Source of the DNA: Eubacterium sp.
GTDB taxonomy: Bacteria; Bacillota; Clostridia; Lachnospirales; Lachnospiraceae
Reading direction: 5' to 3'
DNA: 64,000 bases
Assembly (NCBI GenBank): GCA_017433825.1
Contig: JAFRGL010000003.1
Coordinates: 27,045 to 91,044, forward strand
Position 1 is the first letter of the stretch; every line of letters starts with the position of its first letter. The position numbers and the translations under genes are program-made. The notes under the pieces were generated by a model. That model was not told the DNA's origin and made no database searches. It saw only the letters and a list, made by a program, of their open reading frames with translations. Below, one piece after another: positions 1-9,110 of this stretch.

Positions 1-50
1 TCGTCAAAATCCGACATGTATCCGGCAGATCCGGTTTTCTCTTCCATCAT
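1..50 (-). CDS. N-terminal fragment of an unidentified protein
   Basis: Reading the minus strand, a strong AAAGGAG site is followed by two adjacent ATG codons (50 and 47) and an open frame that leaves the left edge of the window. Spacing favours the ATG at 47. Only about 15 residues are visible (M-M-E-E-K-T-G-S-A-G-Y...), acidic at first, with no recognisable domain. It is divergent from the zinc-ribbon gene at 333. The family cannot be told from this fragment. Confidence 0.5.
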   Translation of the reverse strand, partial: MMEEKTGSAGYMSDFD

Positions 51-332
51 TTTCTCCTTTCGCGGCTTTCCGGAAAAGCCCCGCACCAAAAGGGGATTTC
101 CGTATCTTTATTTTACCTCAAATACAGGAAACAATTCAAGAAGCATCAGAGGATTATCGGGAAGTCTTTCCTGCAGATGAAATAGCCGGCGTTAATTTGC
201 TTAAAAGATTCTCACATTAAACACAACTTTATGTTATACTGAATAAAATAAGCGAAACACCGGGCTTCTGCCGGAGTTGTTTTAGGCAGGGTCCGTTAAA
301 ATAACCGACAATTTTTCTGAAAGGATAATACC

Positions 333-1976
333 ATGATCAAATGTCCTTCCTGCGGATCGGACCTCCGGTACGACCCCGCGGAAAAACAGTTTGTCTGCGA
401 TTACTGCGGTTCCCGGTTTGCCGTTCAGGAGCTTCTGGACCGCAGGATCATTACAGCGAAGGAATACCGGGAGGCAGCCGGCATCAGCGAGCCGGAAGAC
501 GAAGCTTCCGGGCAGGAGGAGGATACCTCCACTTACGAAGCTTCCGTTTTCACCTGCCCCATGTGCGGCGGCGAGCTGCTCTCCACGGATGAAACCTACG
601 TAACCTTCTGCAGCTACTGCGGCTCCTCCGTCATGCTGGACCGCACCAGGAAAAGGGTGGCTGCGCCGGATGTAATCATTCCCTTTGCCGTGTCGAAGGA
701 AGACTGCGAAGCATCCTACAGGAAGATGCTGGCCGGCGCGCCGTATGTGCCCACCGAGATGAAAACCCAGGAGCAGATCGCCAAATTCCGGGGTATTTAC
801 ATGCCCTACTGGGTGTATTCGGCGGAGGTTTCCGGCCCCTTAACGGTAAAAGGCGAAAGGGAGAAACGGAAGGGCGATTATATCTATACCGACCACTATG
901 CCATCGATACCATCCTGGACGGAAAATACGACGGTATTTCCTACGACGCGTCCTCCACCTTCTCCGACAGCTTAAGCAGCGCGGTGGCGCCTTTCAATTT
1001 CGATGAGGCGCAGCCCTTTACCCCGGCCTACATGAGCGGCTTTTACGCCGATACCGAGGACGTCCCCCGGGACACCTACGAGGATGATACGGCCCGCGTC
1101 GTCAAATCCGACGTGGTGAAAAGGCTGTACACGGACGCGGAATTCGCCAGAAACGGTGCCGGCAAGGAAGAAATCGGAAAGTCGCCGATAATCCCGAAAG
1201 TAAAGGAGCGGCTGGGCTATTTCCCGGTGTGGTTTTTGTCCTTCCGAAGCAAAACCGGCAACCGGGTAAGCTACGCCGTGGTTAACGGGCAGACCGGGGA
1301 AATTGCCGCGGACCTTCCGGTATCCTTCGGCAAATATTTCATCGGCTCCCTGCTGATCGCCGTGCCCATCTTCCTGCTGCTGACCCTCTTTGCCACCTTT
1401 ACGCCGCGGATGACGCTGCTGATTGCAGCTGCCCTAGGCGCTGTCGGCATGATTATTGCCAACAACCAGCTGAACCGGGTGTTCATGCGCGACAAAGGGC
1501 TGGACGACAAAGGCCTCACCACGGTAAATCCGCCGAAGGAAGAATCTTACGGGTCAAAGAAAAAGACCAATTATAAAAACATAGGTGAAAGTTTTTCCGC
1601 AGTAGGAACCGTCCTCATCATCGTCGGTTTCCTCGCCGGCCGGATTTTTGCCCCCCTGTTCCTCATCGTCGTGCCTGCGCTGATTTTCATCGGCATCGGC
1701 TCCCACCTGAAGACGAAGATTTCTCCCGACCGGGTTGTTTATTCCGCGCCTGCAAAGGATAAGATAAAGGTGATGTGGAAACCGCTGGTCACCATCATCC
1801 TGTGCGCGGGCATGGCCATCGTCAATCCGTTCCGGGATTATATCTGCTATGCGGGCGTTATCGCCGGCATGGCGCTGGTCTGCTGGTGCTTCCTGGATAT
1901 TATCAAGGCCCACAACTACCTGACCACCCGGAAGCTTCCCCAGCTTGGTGCGAGAGGAGGTGACGAGAATGCTTAA
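333..1976 (+). CDS. Membrane protein with two N-terminal TFIIB-type zinc ribbons
   Basis: 547 residues. Two zinc ribbons open the protein: C4/C7 with C22/C25, and C75/C78 with C93/C96, both in CxxCG form. A soluble domain follows to about residue 330, then several hydrophobic segments (about 338-359, 362-382, 425-460 and two near the C-terminus). This layout matches the loosely defined TFIIB-type zinc ribbon-containing membrane proteins of Firmicutes, whose function is not established. The start has a GAAAGGA site. The last 8 bases overlap the next gene, so the two are probably translationally coupled and may act together at the membrane. Binding of zinc rather than iron is inferred from the ribbon spacing. 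Confidence 0.8.
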   Translation: MIKCPSCGSDLRYDPAEKQFVCDYCGSRFAVQELLDRRIITAKEYREAAGISEPEDEASGQEEDTSTYEASVFTCPMCGGELLSTDETYVTFCSYCGSSVMLDRTRKRVAAPDVIIPFAVSKEDCEASYRKMLAGAPYVPTEMKTQEQIAKFRGIYMPYWVYSAEVSGPLTVKGEREKRKGDYIYTDHYAIDTILDGKYDGISYDASSTFSDSLSSAVAPFNFDEAQPFTPAYMSGFYADTEDVPRDTYEDDTARVVKSDVVKRLYTDAEFARNGAGKEEIGKSPIIPKVKERLGYFPVWFLSFRSKTGNRVSYAVVNGQTGEIAADLPVSFGKYFIGSLLIAVPIFLLLTLFATFTPRMTLLIAAALGAVGMIIANNQLNRVFMRDKGLDDKGLTTVNPPKEESYGSKKKTNYKNIGESFSAVGTVLIIVGFLAGRIFAPLFLIVVPALIFIGIGSHLKTKISPDRVVYSAPAKDKIKVMWKPLVTIILCAGMAIVNPFRDYICYAGVIAGMALVCWCFLDIIKAHNYLTTRKLPQLGARGGDENA

Positions 1977-2766
1977 AAAGATGAGAATTCTTGTTACGGG
2001 CCTTCTTTCCGCAGTACTGCTTCTGACCGCGTCCGGTGTGTCCGCAGACTTTGCGTCCGGTTACGTCAATCCGGACACCGGCTACAAGCTGCTGATTGAC
2101 GACTATGCGGATCTGCTGACGGACGATCAGGAAAAGCTCCTGGTACAGGATATGCTTCCCATTACCGATTTCGGCAACGTGGCCTTTGTCTCCACGAACG
2201 ACAACAGCTTTTCCACCTCCATGAAATACGCCGGCGACTACTGCTATCGGCATTTCGGCAATAAAAGCAGCACGGTGTTCCTGATTGATATGGCCAAACG
2301 GCAGGTAACCATTGCCTCCGACGGCCCCATGTACAAAATCATCAACACCGGCATCGCCAATACCATCGTGGACAATGTGTATTTCTATGCTTCCCAGAAG
2401 CTGTACTACCGCTGCGCCCAGGAGGTTTTCTCGCAGATAACCTCCGTCCTCATGGGCCAGAAAATCGCCCAGCCCATGAAGCACGCGGGCAATGTGCTGA
2501 TTGCGCTTCTGGCTGCCATGCTGATTAACTTCATTATCGTAAGCCGCAAGGCCAGGCTGCGCGCGGCAAAGAATGCAGAGTTTTTAAGCGCGTCGAAACA
2601 GAACTATTTGCGCTTTGCCAATCCCAGAGGCAAACTGGTAAACACCACCAGGAAATATTCTCCCCAAAGCAGAGGCGGCGGCTTCATCGGAGGCGGCGGC
2701 AGCGGCGGTGGAGGAGGCGGCGGTGGCGGCGGCTTCTCCGGAGGCGGAGGAAGCCACGGCTTCTGA
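1969..2766 (+). CDS. Secreted or membrane-anchored TPM-domain-like protein with glycine-rich tail
   Basis: 265 residues from the ATG at 1969, chosen because GAGAGGAGGTGA lies just upstream. An N-terminal signal peptide (cleavage near SGVSA-D) precedes a TPM-type domain: an initial DDYADLLT motif, then VAFVSTNDNSF and a core ending near VTIASDG. A transmembrane helix (about 180-196) and a basic cytoplasmic stretch follow, and the protein ends in a tail of about 30 residues that is almost all glycine with a few serines. TPM proteins of the YgcG type carry similar Gly-rich tails, and the family has been linked to photosystem repair and phosphatase activity; the role here is unknown. It overlaps the zinc-ribbon membrane gene by 8 nt, suggesting a functional pair. 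Confidence 0.75.
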   Translation: MLKKMRILVTGLLSAVLLLTASGVSADFASGYVNPDTGYKLLIDDYADLLTDDQEKLLVQDMLPITDFGNVAFVSTNDNSFSTSMKYAGDYCYRHFGNKSSTVFLIDMAKRQVTIASDGPMYKIINTGIANTIVDNVYFYASQKLYYRCAQEVFSQITSVLMGQKIAQPMKHAGNVLIALLAAMLINFIIVSRKARLRAAKNAEFLSASKQNYLRFANPRGKLVNTTRKYSPQSRGGGFIGGGGSGGGGGGGGGGFSGGGGSHGF

Positions 2767-2798
2767 TTGCAGTCTGATAACTGCAGCTGTTACTGAAA

Positions 2799-2833
2799 AA
2801 GGCTGCCGGACCGGCAAACGGTCTGGCAGCCTT
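2799..2833. terminator. Bidirectional terminator between convergent genes
   Basis: The arm AAGGCTGCC-x-GACC pairs with GGTC-x-GGCAGCCTT around a 7-nt loop. It is flanked by an A-run on the left and a T-rich stretch on the right, so it can serve both the TPM-like gene and tatD. Confidence 0.8.
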
Positions 2834-2837
2834 ATCT

Positions 2838-3623
2838 TTATTCTTTTATTCCCGATTTGACAAACAGCCGCAGGGCATTGGCCCTGGTGGTTTCGATGAC
2901 TTCTTCTTCGGAAACGCCCTTCAGCGCGGCGATTTCCTTTACAACATAGGGAAGGTAGAGGGAACAGTTCCTCTTCCCGCGGTAAGGCACCGGTGCCAGA
3001 TAAGGCGAATCTGTCTCCAGCAGAATCCGGTCAAGCGGCATGTAAGCTGCCGTTTCCTTCAGCTTTCTGGAATTCTTAAAAGTGACCACTCCGCCAATCC
3101 CCAGGTAAAAGCCCAGGTTCATGAACTCCCTTGCCATCTCCTTCTCGTAGGAGAAGCAGTGCACCACCCCGCCGGCGTCCTTCGCGCCGAAATCCTTCAT
3201 GCAGGAAAGCGTGTCCGCCGCCGCGTCCCGGCTGTGGATAATAACCGGAAGCTTTTCTTCCTTTGCCAGTTCAATCTGGCGGCCGAACCATTTCTTCTGT
3301 TCGTCTTTGTTGTCCTTGTCCCAGTAATAATCCAGTCCGATTTCGCCGACGGCCAGGCATTTTTTATGCCGGGAAAGCGCGCGGACTTCTTCAATGAAAT
3401 CATCATTCAGCCCCCGCGCATCGGAAGGGTGTATCCCTGCCGCACCGTAAACGAAATCATATTTCTCCATCAGCGCTTTCGTGGTTTTCAGGCTTTCCGG
3501 CGAAGCGCAGACGTTGATGATTTCCCCAATGCCCGCATCCTTCATGGATAACAGCAGGCTGTCCCGGTCTTCATCGAAGGCGTCGTCGTCGTAATGGGCG
3601 TGGGTTTCAAAAATCAGGCTCAT
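2838..3623 (-). CDS. tatD: TatD family metal-dependent hydrolase (DNase)
   Basis: 261 residues, normal for the family. It opens with FETHAHYDDDAF, the HxH metal motif of the amidohydrolase fold, and carries GEIGLDYYWD, VIIHSRDA, GGVVHCFSY and LLETDSPYLAP, the standard TatD/YcfH signatures with metal-binding His, Glu and Asp. TatD proteins are Mg-dependent 3'-5' exonucleases used in DNA repair and possibly tRNA quality control. The gene follows metG, as it does in Bacillus subtilis (metS-yabD), and is the last of a minus-strand operon ending at the terminator at 2799. The start has AAGGGGGG upstream. Confidence 0.95.
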   Translation of the reverse strand: MSLIFETHAHYDDDAFDEDRDSLLLSMKDAGIGEIINVCASPESLKTTKALMEKYDFVYGAAGIHPSDARGLNDDFIEEVRALSRHKKCLAVGEIGLDYYWDKDNKDEQKKWFGRQIELAKEEKLPVIIHSRDAAADTLSCMKDFGAKDAGGVVHCFSYEKEMAREFMNLGFYLGIGGVVTFKNSRKLKETAAYMPLDRILLETDSPYLAPVPYRGKRNCSLYLPYVVKEIAALKGVSEEEVIETTRANALRLFVKSGIKE

Positions 3624-3664
3624 ACTTCGCCCCCCTTCTGTAATATGATTTCCGGAAGTGTTTT

Positions 3665-5662
3665 TCAGCTGATGCCGCTGCCGGCTTTCAGATCTTTTTC
3701 CGGAACCATAAGGGAAAGGTTGCCCTTGTCATCCTCTGCGCACAGAATCATGCCTTCGGAGGTAAGGCCGGCCATCTGCTTCGGGGCCAGGTTTACAAGG
3801 ACCATAACCTTCTTGCCCACCATCTCCTCCGGGGAATACCATGTACGGATGCCGGAAAGGATCTGGCGTACCTGGTCGCCGATCTTCACCTGGGAGCAGA
3901 GCAGCTTCTTGGATTTTTTCACCGCTTCACAGGAAATGATTTCACCTACGGCAAATGTAAGCTTCGCAAAATCATCATAGGAAGCGGTCTCCCCGGCTTC
4001 CAGATGGATATCCGCCTCTTCTTCAGGCTTTTCCTCTTCCTTTTCCGCATCCTCCGGATTGGCTGCGGCATAGGCGGCCTTCTGGGCTGCTTTAATCTCC
4101 TCTGCTTTCGCCAGTACTTCCTTCAGGTCCTGGCGGGCAAAGAGGATTTCCGGTTTCTCCGTGACCTTATTGCCCTCCGGATACAGGCCGAAGCTGTCCA
4201 GATCCTCATAGCTTCGGATCTGTGTGTTCAGCTGAACCAGGATCTTTTCGCAGGTTTCAGGCATGAACGGGGCCAGAAGGGAAGCACCGATGGTAATGCC
4301 CTCCGTAAGATTATACAGAACGGTGGCCAGACGGTCTTTCTTCTCCTCGTCCCTGGCCAGAACCCAGGGCATGGTTTCGTCAATATATTTGTTCAGGCGG
4401 CGGAAAACAGCAAAAATCTCCGTCAGCGCATCCGCAACCCTTAATTCGTCCATCTTGTTTTCGACCTTTTCTGCCGCGGCAGATACCACCGCCTTGAGGT
4501 CTTTATCCACTTCCTCGTCCGCCTTCGGATTGCTGACAATGCCGCCGAAGTATTTATTGGTCATGGAGATGGTTCTGTTCACCAGGTTGCCCAGGATATT
4601 GGCCAGATCGGAATTGATCCGTTCCACCACCAGTTCCCAGGTAATGGTGCCGTCATTGTCAAAGGGCATCTCGTGCAGGACGAAATACCGTACGGCATCC
4701 ACGCCGAACAAATCCGCCAGATCGTCCGCGTAAATGACATTTCCCTTGGATTTGCTCATCTTGTCACCGCCCTGAAGAAGCCAGGGATGGCCGAACACCT
4801 GTTTTGGCAGGGGCAGTCCTAAGGCCATCAGGAAGATGGGCCAGTAAATGGTGTGGAACCGGATGATATCCTTGCCGATAAGGTGCAGGTCCGCCGGCCA
4901 GAACTTTTCAAATTTCTCACTGCTGCCGTCCGGGTCGTAGCCGATGCCGGTGATGTAGTTTGCAAGGGCATCAAGCCATACGTAGATTACATGGCCCGGC
5001 GCGAAGTCCACGGGAATGCCCCAGGTAAAAGAGGTCCTGGAAATGCACAGGTCCTGCAGGCCCGGAAGCAGGAAATTGTTCATCATTTCGTTCTTGCGGG
5101 AAACCGGGCGGATGAAATCCGGATGCGTATTGATATATTCAATCAGCCGGTCTGCGTATTTGCTCATCTTGAAGAAATAAGCTTCTTCCTTCGCAGGATG
5201 CACGTCCCTGCCGCAGTCCGGGCATTTGCCGTTCACCAGCTGGGAGGGGGTGAAGAAGGCTTCGCAGTCGGTGCAGTAAAGGCCTTCATAATAGCCCTTG
5301 TAAATATCCCCGTTGTCAAACATTTTTTTGACAATTTTGCGTACGGCAGCCTCATGATCCGCATCCGTTGTCCGGATAAAGCGGTCGTAAGAGGTGTTCA
5401 TCCTGTCCCAGATGGCTTTAATCTGGCTGACGATACCGTCCACGTAGGTTTTCGGTTCCTGCCCGGCCGCTTCGGCCTTGAGCTGGATTTTCTGGCCATG
5501 CTCGTCGGATCCGGTCTGGAAATAGACATCAAATCCCTGCTGTCTTTTATATCTGGCGATGGAATCCGCCAGGATAATTTCATAGGTATTGCCGATATGC
5601 GGCTTGCCGGAAGCATAGGCAATTGCCGTTGAAATATAATAATTTCCTTCTTTCTTCTTCAT
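3665..5662 (-). CDS. metG: Methionyl-tRNA synthetase with C-terminal tRNA-binding domain
   Basis: 665 residues. The class I HIGH signature appears as SGKPHIGN near residue 20, and KMSKSKGN closes the catalytic domain near residue 300. A zinc-knuckle insertion of the CxxC...CxxC type (CTDC...CPDC) lies near residues 130-150. After the anticodon-binding helices there is a lysine/glutamate-rich linker (about 520-555) and then a Trbp111/EMAP-like OB-fold domain (YDDFAKLTFAVGEI... to NLAPKQMAGLTSEGMIL), giving the long dimeric form found in Firmicutes. It charges tRNA-Met in the cytoplasm. It lies between the trmN6-like gene and tatD with short gaps. No T-box leader is visible, in keeping with co-transcription from upstream. 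Confidence 0.97.
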   Translation of the reverse strand: MKKKEGNYYISTAIAYASGKPHIGNTYEIILADSIARYKRQQGFDVYFQTGSDEHGQKIQLKAEAAGQEPKTYVDGIVSQIKAIWDRMNTSYDRFIRTTDADHEAAVRKIVKKMFDNGDIYKGYYEGLYCTDCEAFFTPSQLVNGKCPDCGRDVHPAKEEAYFFKMSKYADRLIEYINTHPDFIRPVSRKNEMMNNFLLPGLQDLCISRTSFTWGIPVDFAPGHVIYVWLDALANYITGIGYDPDGSSEKFEKFWPADLHLIGKDIIRFHTIYWPIFLMALGLPLPKQVFGHPWLLQGGDKMSKSKGNVIYADDLADLFGVDAVRYFVLHEMPFDNDGTITWELVVERINSDLANILGNLVNRTISMTNKYFGGIVSNPKADEEVDKDLKAVVSAAAEKVENKMDELRVADALTEIFAVFRRLNKYIDETMPWVLARDEEKKDRLATVLYNLTEGITIGASLLAPFMPETCEKILVQLNTQIRSYEDLDSFGLYPEGNKVTEKPEILFARQDLKEVLAKAEEIKAAQKAAYAAANPEDAEKEEEKPEEEADIHLEAGETASYDDFAKLTFAVGEIISCEAVKKSKKLLCSQVKIGDQVRQILSGIRTWYSPEEMVGKKVMVLVNLAPKQMAGLTSEGMILCAEDDKGNLSLMVPEKDLKAGSGIS

Positions 5663-5677
5663 CTTTCCCTCATTTCC

Positions 5678-6400
5678 TTATGCTTTATCGTAAATCTGTT
5701 TCACGGTATCCGTGTAATTGCCTTCTTCATCATAAACAATAACCGGAGGAAGCACCTGCATGCCTTCCTGCGCGCCTTTGACCGCTTCAATCAGTACCAT
5801 GGAAGCGGGCTTTCCCGCTTTGGGGTGGACAAAAGCCATCTTTTTGACTGCCAGATGGTTTTCCGCGCAGCCTGCGGTAATCTCCGCAAGGCGCTCCGGC
5901 CGGTGCACCATGTACAGGCGGCCCGAAGAGGCCAGGAGAAAGTCCGCTGCCTGAAGCACCTGGGAAAGGTTTACCAGGATTTCATGCCGTGCGGCAGCCT
6001 TGCCGCTGTCCGGGTTTATTTCGCCGGAACCGGCTTTCCTGTAAGGCGGGTTGGTAACCACCACCTTAAAGGACTGCCTGTCAAAAAGCTCCCCCGCTTT
6101 CCTGATATCCCCCCGGATGATGCGGACGGTATCCGAAAGCCCGTTATAGATAACGCTTTTTTCCGCCAGATCCGCGCTTCTTTCGTTGATTTCCAGTCCG
6201 GTAACCTTAAGGCCTTTGTGTCTGGCTGACAGAAGCAGGGGGAGAATGCCGGTGCCGCAGCCAAGGTCGCAGACCGTGTCGGCTTTTTTTATTCTCACGA
6301 AATCCGCCAGCAGCACCGCGTCGATGCCGAAGCGGAAATTATCGGTATCCTGGTAAATGAAGAAACCGTTCTGAAGGTCATCCAGGGTTTCTTTGGCCAT
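5678..6400 (-). CDS. tRNA1(Val) adenine-37 N6-methyltransferase-like protein
   Basis: 240 residues, class I SAM methyltransferase. Motif I is VCDLGCGTGILPLLLS and the catalytic N-P-P-Y motif occurs as VVTNPPYRKAGSGEIN, the signature of amino-group adenine methyltransferases of the TrmN6/YfiC/YabB group. The early IYQDTDNFRFGIDAVLLADF block is also characteristic. It probably methylates A37 of a tRNA, using SAM. Position supports the call: its B. subtilis counterpart yabB lies in the same holB-yaaT-metS neighbourhood. It begins 6 nt after the ricT stop codon. Confidence 0.85.
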   Translation of the reverse strand: MAKETLDDLQNGFFIYQDTDNFRFGIDAVLLADFVRIKKADTVCDLGCGTGILPLLLSARHKGLKVTGLEINERSADLAEKSVIYNGLSDTVRIIRGDIRKAGELFDRQSFKVVVTNPPYRKAGSGEINPDSGKAAARHEILVNLSQVLQAADFLLASSGRLYMVHRPERLAEITAGCAENHLAVKKMAFVHPKAGKPASMVLIEAVKGAQEGMQVLPPVIVYDEEGNYTDTVKQIYDKA

Positions 6401-6406
6401 ATTCCG

Positions 6407-7303
6407 TCAGTCCCCCATCAGCTCTGCTTCCAGCGCCTGCTCGTCTTCCTTTAATTCCACCGGTTTCTTCCGGCTGCGGTTCTTCTTCCGGTCGTTCCTG
6501 GTCTTCAGTTCCGAAACGGGCACTTCGAACATTTCCTTCTCATCGCCGTTTTCCACCAGGATTTTCACGGTCTGCATCAGCACGTTGCAGCCGGCGACCT
6601 CGCCTTTCCTGCCGTCTTTTGTCTGGACAAACTCGCCCTTGTTCGGCAGGCAGCTGTTCAGATATTCGTACGTTTCCTGTTCATTGCGCATGCAGCACAT
6701 GAGCCTTCCGCAGGTTCCCGAAATCTTCGTGGGATTTAAGGACAGTCCCTGTTCTTTTGCCATTTTGATGGACACCGGGCAGAATTCCGACAGATAGCTG
6801 TGGCAGCAAAGCGGTCTTCCGCAGATGCCGATGCCGCCGATGATCTTCGTCTCGTCCCGGACACCAATCTGCCGAAGCTCGATACGGGTATGGAAGGTGG
6901 CTGCGAGATCCTTGACCAGTTCCCGGAAATCCACCCTGCCGTCCGCCGTGAAATAAAACAGGATCTTGCTGTTGTCAAAGGAATATTCCACGTCGATGAG
7001 CTTCATTTCCAGATGGTGCTTCGCTATCTTGCCCAGACAGATTTTATAGGCTTCCTTTTCGGATGCCTTATTGTTCGCGAATTTCTTTTTATCATCTTCG
7101 GTGGCGATGCGGATAACCGGCTTCAGCGGCTGCACCACATCCTCCTCGTTCACAAGGCGGATGCCCAGCGTGGTCTGGCCGTATTCCAGTCCCCGGGCAG
7201 TCTCAACGATTACATAGTCACCTGCTTTTATTTCCAGGTTTTTCGGATCGAAATAATAATTCTTCCCCACATTCCGAAACCTTACGCCTACTACTTTAAT
7301 CAT
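6407..7303 (-). CDS. ricT: PSP1-domain protein RicT/YaaT (stage 0 sporulation family)
   Basis: 298 residues from the ATG at 7303, chosen because AAAGGA lies 8 nt upstream; it gives the usual start MIKVVGVRFRN. The PSP1 C-terminal region carries the family cysteines: CGRPLCC, then SEFCPVS and TCGRLMCC, which in B. subtilis RicT help hold iron-sulfur clusters of the RicAFT complex. That complex acts with RNase Y on mRNA maturation and with competence and sporulation phosphorelays. The gene sits directly after holB, as yaaT does in Bacillus. The C-terminus is lysine/arginine-rich and then acidic. Ligands for any cluster here are inferred from the family. Confidence 0.92.
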   Translation of the reverse strand: MIKVVGVRFRNVGKNYYFDPKNLEIKAGDYVIVETARGLEYGQTTLGIRLVNEEDVVQPLKPVIRIATEDDKKKFANNKASEKEAYKICLGKIAKHHLEMKLIDVEYSFDNSKILFYFTADGRVDFRELVKDLAATFHTRIELRQIGVRDETKIIGGIGICGRPLCCHSYLSEFCPVSIKMAKEQGLSLNPTKISGTCGRLMCCMRNEQETYEYLNSCLPNKGEFVQTKDGRKGEVAGCNVLMQTVKILVENGDEKEMFEVPVSELKTRNDRKKNRSRKKPVELKEDEQALEAELMGD

Positions 7304-7314
7304 TTGTATTCCTT

Positions 7315-8310
7315 TCAGTTGTCCCGGATACATTCCGTCAGAAGCTCCAGGGTCAGTTCCGTATTTACATTTGCCCTCAGGCGGGCATTTACCTTCTTCA
7401 GTTCCTCGATAATCCGTCCCAGGCCTTCATAGCTGCTTTCCCCCGCGCGCCGGATGATTTCTTCCTTCCGGTCGGCGAAAATCAGATCCTCCGTGCTCCC
7501 GGATGCCTTGTACAGCAGCACGTCCCTGAACCACATGGTCATCAGCTCCAGATAGAAATCAATCTCCTTCTTATCCGCCGTCATCTTTTTCACGAAATCC
7601 AGCTGTTCCGCCGCGTCCAGCCGCCTGCTGTCCGTCAGGTAGGAAATGCTCTCTTCCGTTCGTGACGCAAATGCCTCGTCCGAGGCCAGAAGCTTCGCCC
7701 TGCCGATATTGCCCCTGGCAAAGGCCGCGTACAAAGCCGCGTCGTCCTCCCGCATCCCGTAATTTGAAACGAGGTATTCCTTCACCAGGCTGTCCCGCAC
7801 CGGACGCAGGTTCAGGGTTATGCTCCGGGAGGTAATGGTAGGCAGGAAGGCATCCGCGTTGGACGCCAAAAGAAGGATGATGCAGTAGGCGGGCGGCTCC
7901 TCCAGGGTTTTTAACAGCGCGTTCTGCGCCTGCACCGTCATCCTGTCCGCTTCCGGTATGATATAAATCTTGTACCGGCTCTCATAGGGCTTTACGGAGG
8001 CATCCTTCGTCACCTGCTGCCGGATATCGTCCACGCTTAAGGTATTCGTCTTCTCCGGCTTCACCGTGATGATATCCGGATGGTTGCCGTGTTCCGCCCG
8101 TCTGCAGGAACGGCAGGCCATGCACGGCAGGCCGTCTTTCTCCTCACACAGAAGCGCCATGGCGAAAAGGAAAGCCAGCTTTCCCTTGCCGCAGCCCTTT
8201 TCCCCCTGGAAAATCCAGGCGTGGCTTACCCGGTCCTTCCTTGCAGCGGAAACCAGGAAGCGGACTGCGTCGTCATGACCGGTTAAGGCGTCATATTCCT
8301 TCCTGTCCAT
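7315..8310 (-). CDS. holB: DNA polymerase III delta-prime subunit
   Basis: 331 residues, AAA+ clamp-loader subunit. The P-loop is FQGEKGCGKGKLAFLFA; a zinc-binding cysteine set follows (LLC...PCMAC...C-R-R), then the TVQAQNALLKTLEEPP sensor region and TITSRSITLNL. Delta-prime helps load the sliding clamp at replication forks. Its first 20 bases overlap the upstream kinase-like gene, and ricT starts 11 nt after its stop, so the three are one transcription unit. AAGGAG precedes the ATG. Confidence 0.93.
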   Translation of the reverse strand: MDRKEYDALTGHDDAVRFLVSAARKDRVSHAWIFQGEKGCGKGKLAFLFAMALLCEEKDGLPCMACRSCRRAEHGNHPDIITVKPEKTNTLSVDDIRQQVTKDASVKPYESRYKIYIIPEADRMTVQAQNALLKTLEEPPAYCIILLLASNADAFLPTITSRSITLNLRPVRDSLVKEYLVSNYGMREDDAALYAAFARGNIGRAKLLASDEAFASRTEESISYLTDSRRLDAAEQLDFVKKMTADKKEIDFYLELMTMWFRDVLLYKASGSTEDLIFADRKEEIIRRAGESSYEGLGRIIEELKKVNARLRANVNTELTLELLTECIRDN

Positions 8311-8905
8311 GGTGCTCCTTCCCGGCCAGAATGGTTTCCCTTACCGCTTTCACGCAGGCGTCCAGCCCGCTGTCATTCGAATAGCTGTCCGTAATCCCGG
8401 CCGCAGCCAGCCTCTCCGGCGAAAAATCCTCTTCGTCCGCCAGGAATCTCCGGCACAGTTCCGTGTAGGAGGGCTTTTCCTGCGCCTTTTCCCGGTTCAG
8501 GGCCCTCAAAAGCCTGGTATAGCTTTCCACGGTGATGTAAAGGGGTATTACGGCTTCCGGGCCGAAATAGTCCCGGATCTTCTCATAGGAAACCAGGGTG
8601 CCGATTCCCAGATAGTCGTGTTTTTCCAGGTCCAGCCGGCCGTCGTCCGCGGTAAAATAGTACCAGTCCCCGAAAACGGTGTGATACACCCGCTCTTCAA
8701 TGATTTTCCCGGCTTTGCGCAAAGCCGCCAGCTCTTCTTCATTATTGAAGAAATACTCCCGGCCTTCCTTTTCCCCGCTTCTTTTCGGTCTGGTGGTATG
8801 AATAATAATGGGCAGAAGGCCCAGCTCACCGTCCGAAATCAGCTCTTTGAAAATACTGTCTTTACCGGAAGCAGATTTTCCGAATATATAATAAATCCTG
8901 CCCAT
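8291..8905 (-). CDS. Guanylate kinase-like P-loop protein
   Basis: 204 residues from the ATG at 8905, chosen because AAAAGGAGG lies 6 nt upstream. The P-loop reads IFGKSASGKDSIFKEL, and IIHTTRPKRSGEKEGREYFF matches the GMP-binding region of guanylate kinases (TTR-x-x-R). The C-terminal half is diverged from canonical Gmk and the protein may not phosphorylate GMP. It overlaps holB, the place usually taken by thymidylate kinase (tmk) in Bacillus, but the TTR-R motif fits the guanylate kinase family better than Tmk. It is the first gene of the minus-strand operon running to tatD. Confidence 0.75.
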   Translation of the reverse strand: MGRIYYIFGKSASGKDSIFKELISDGELGLLPIIIHTTRPKRSGEKEGREYFFNNEEELAALRKAGKIIEERVYHTVFGDWYYFTADDGRLDLEKHDYLGIGTLVSYEKIRDYFGPEAVIPLYITVESYTRLLRALNREKAQEKPSYTELCRRFLADEEDFSPERLAAAGITDSYSNDSGLDACVKAVRETILAGKEHHGQEGI

Positions 8906-9050
8906 CTGCTCCTCCTTTTCCCGCAAAGCGCGTCCTTGTATCAAAGGGATTGTTCCCCGGCCGGATAAAAGTATCTACCGATCAAAGAATTTTATCACAC
9001 AATCCGGTATACGGCAAGCTTAAAAGCGAAGGCCCCTTGCCGGTAAAAAA

Positions 9051-9072
9051 AGACAGCCCTTCCGGACTGTCT
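9051..9072 (-). terminator. Rho-independent terminator after the 4Fe-4S protein gene
   Basis: On the minus strand AGACAGTCC pairs with GGGCTGTCT (one G-U) around a GGAA tetraloop, followed by seven T residues. It lies 39 nt past the stop at 9111. Confidence 0.85.
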
Positions 9073-9110
9073 TACTTGCTTTAAATTAAGTGTAAACTGC
9101 GTACTGCCGA

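Noticed and set aside
8291-8905. Thymidylate kinase (tmk), expected at this place from Bacillus gene order
   Set aside because: The TTR-x-x-R nucleotide-binding region is of guanylate-kinase type and the Tmk DRY/LID pattern is missing.
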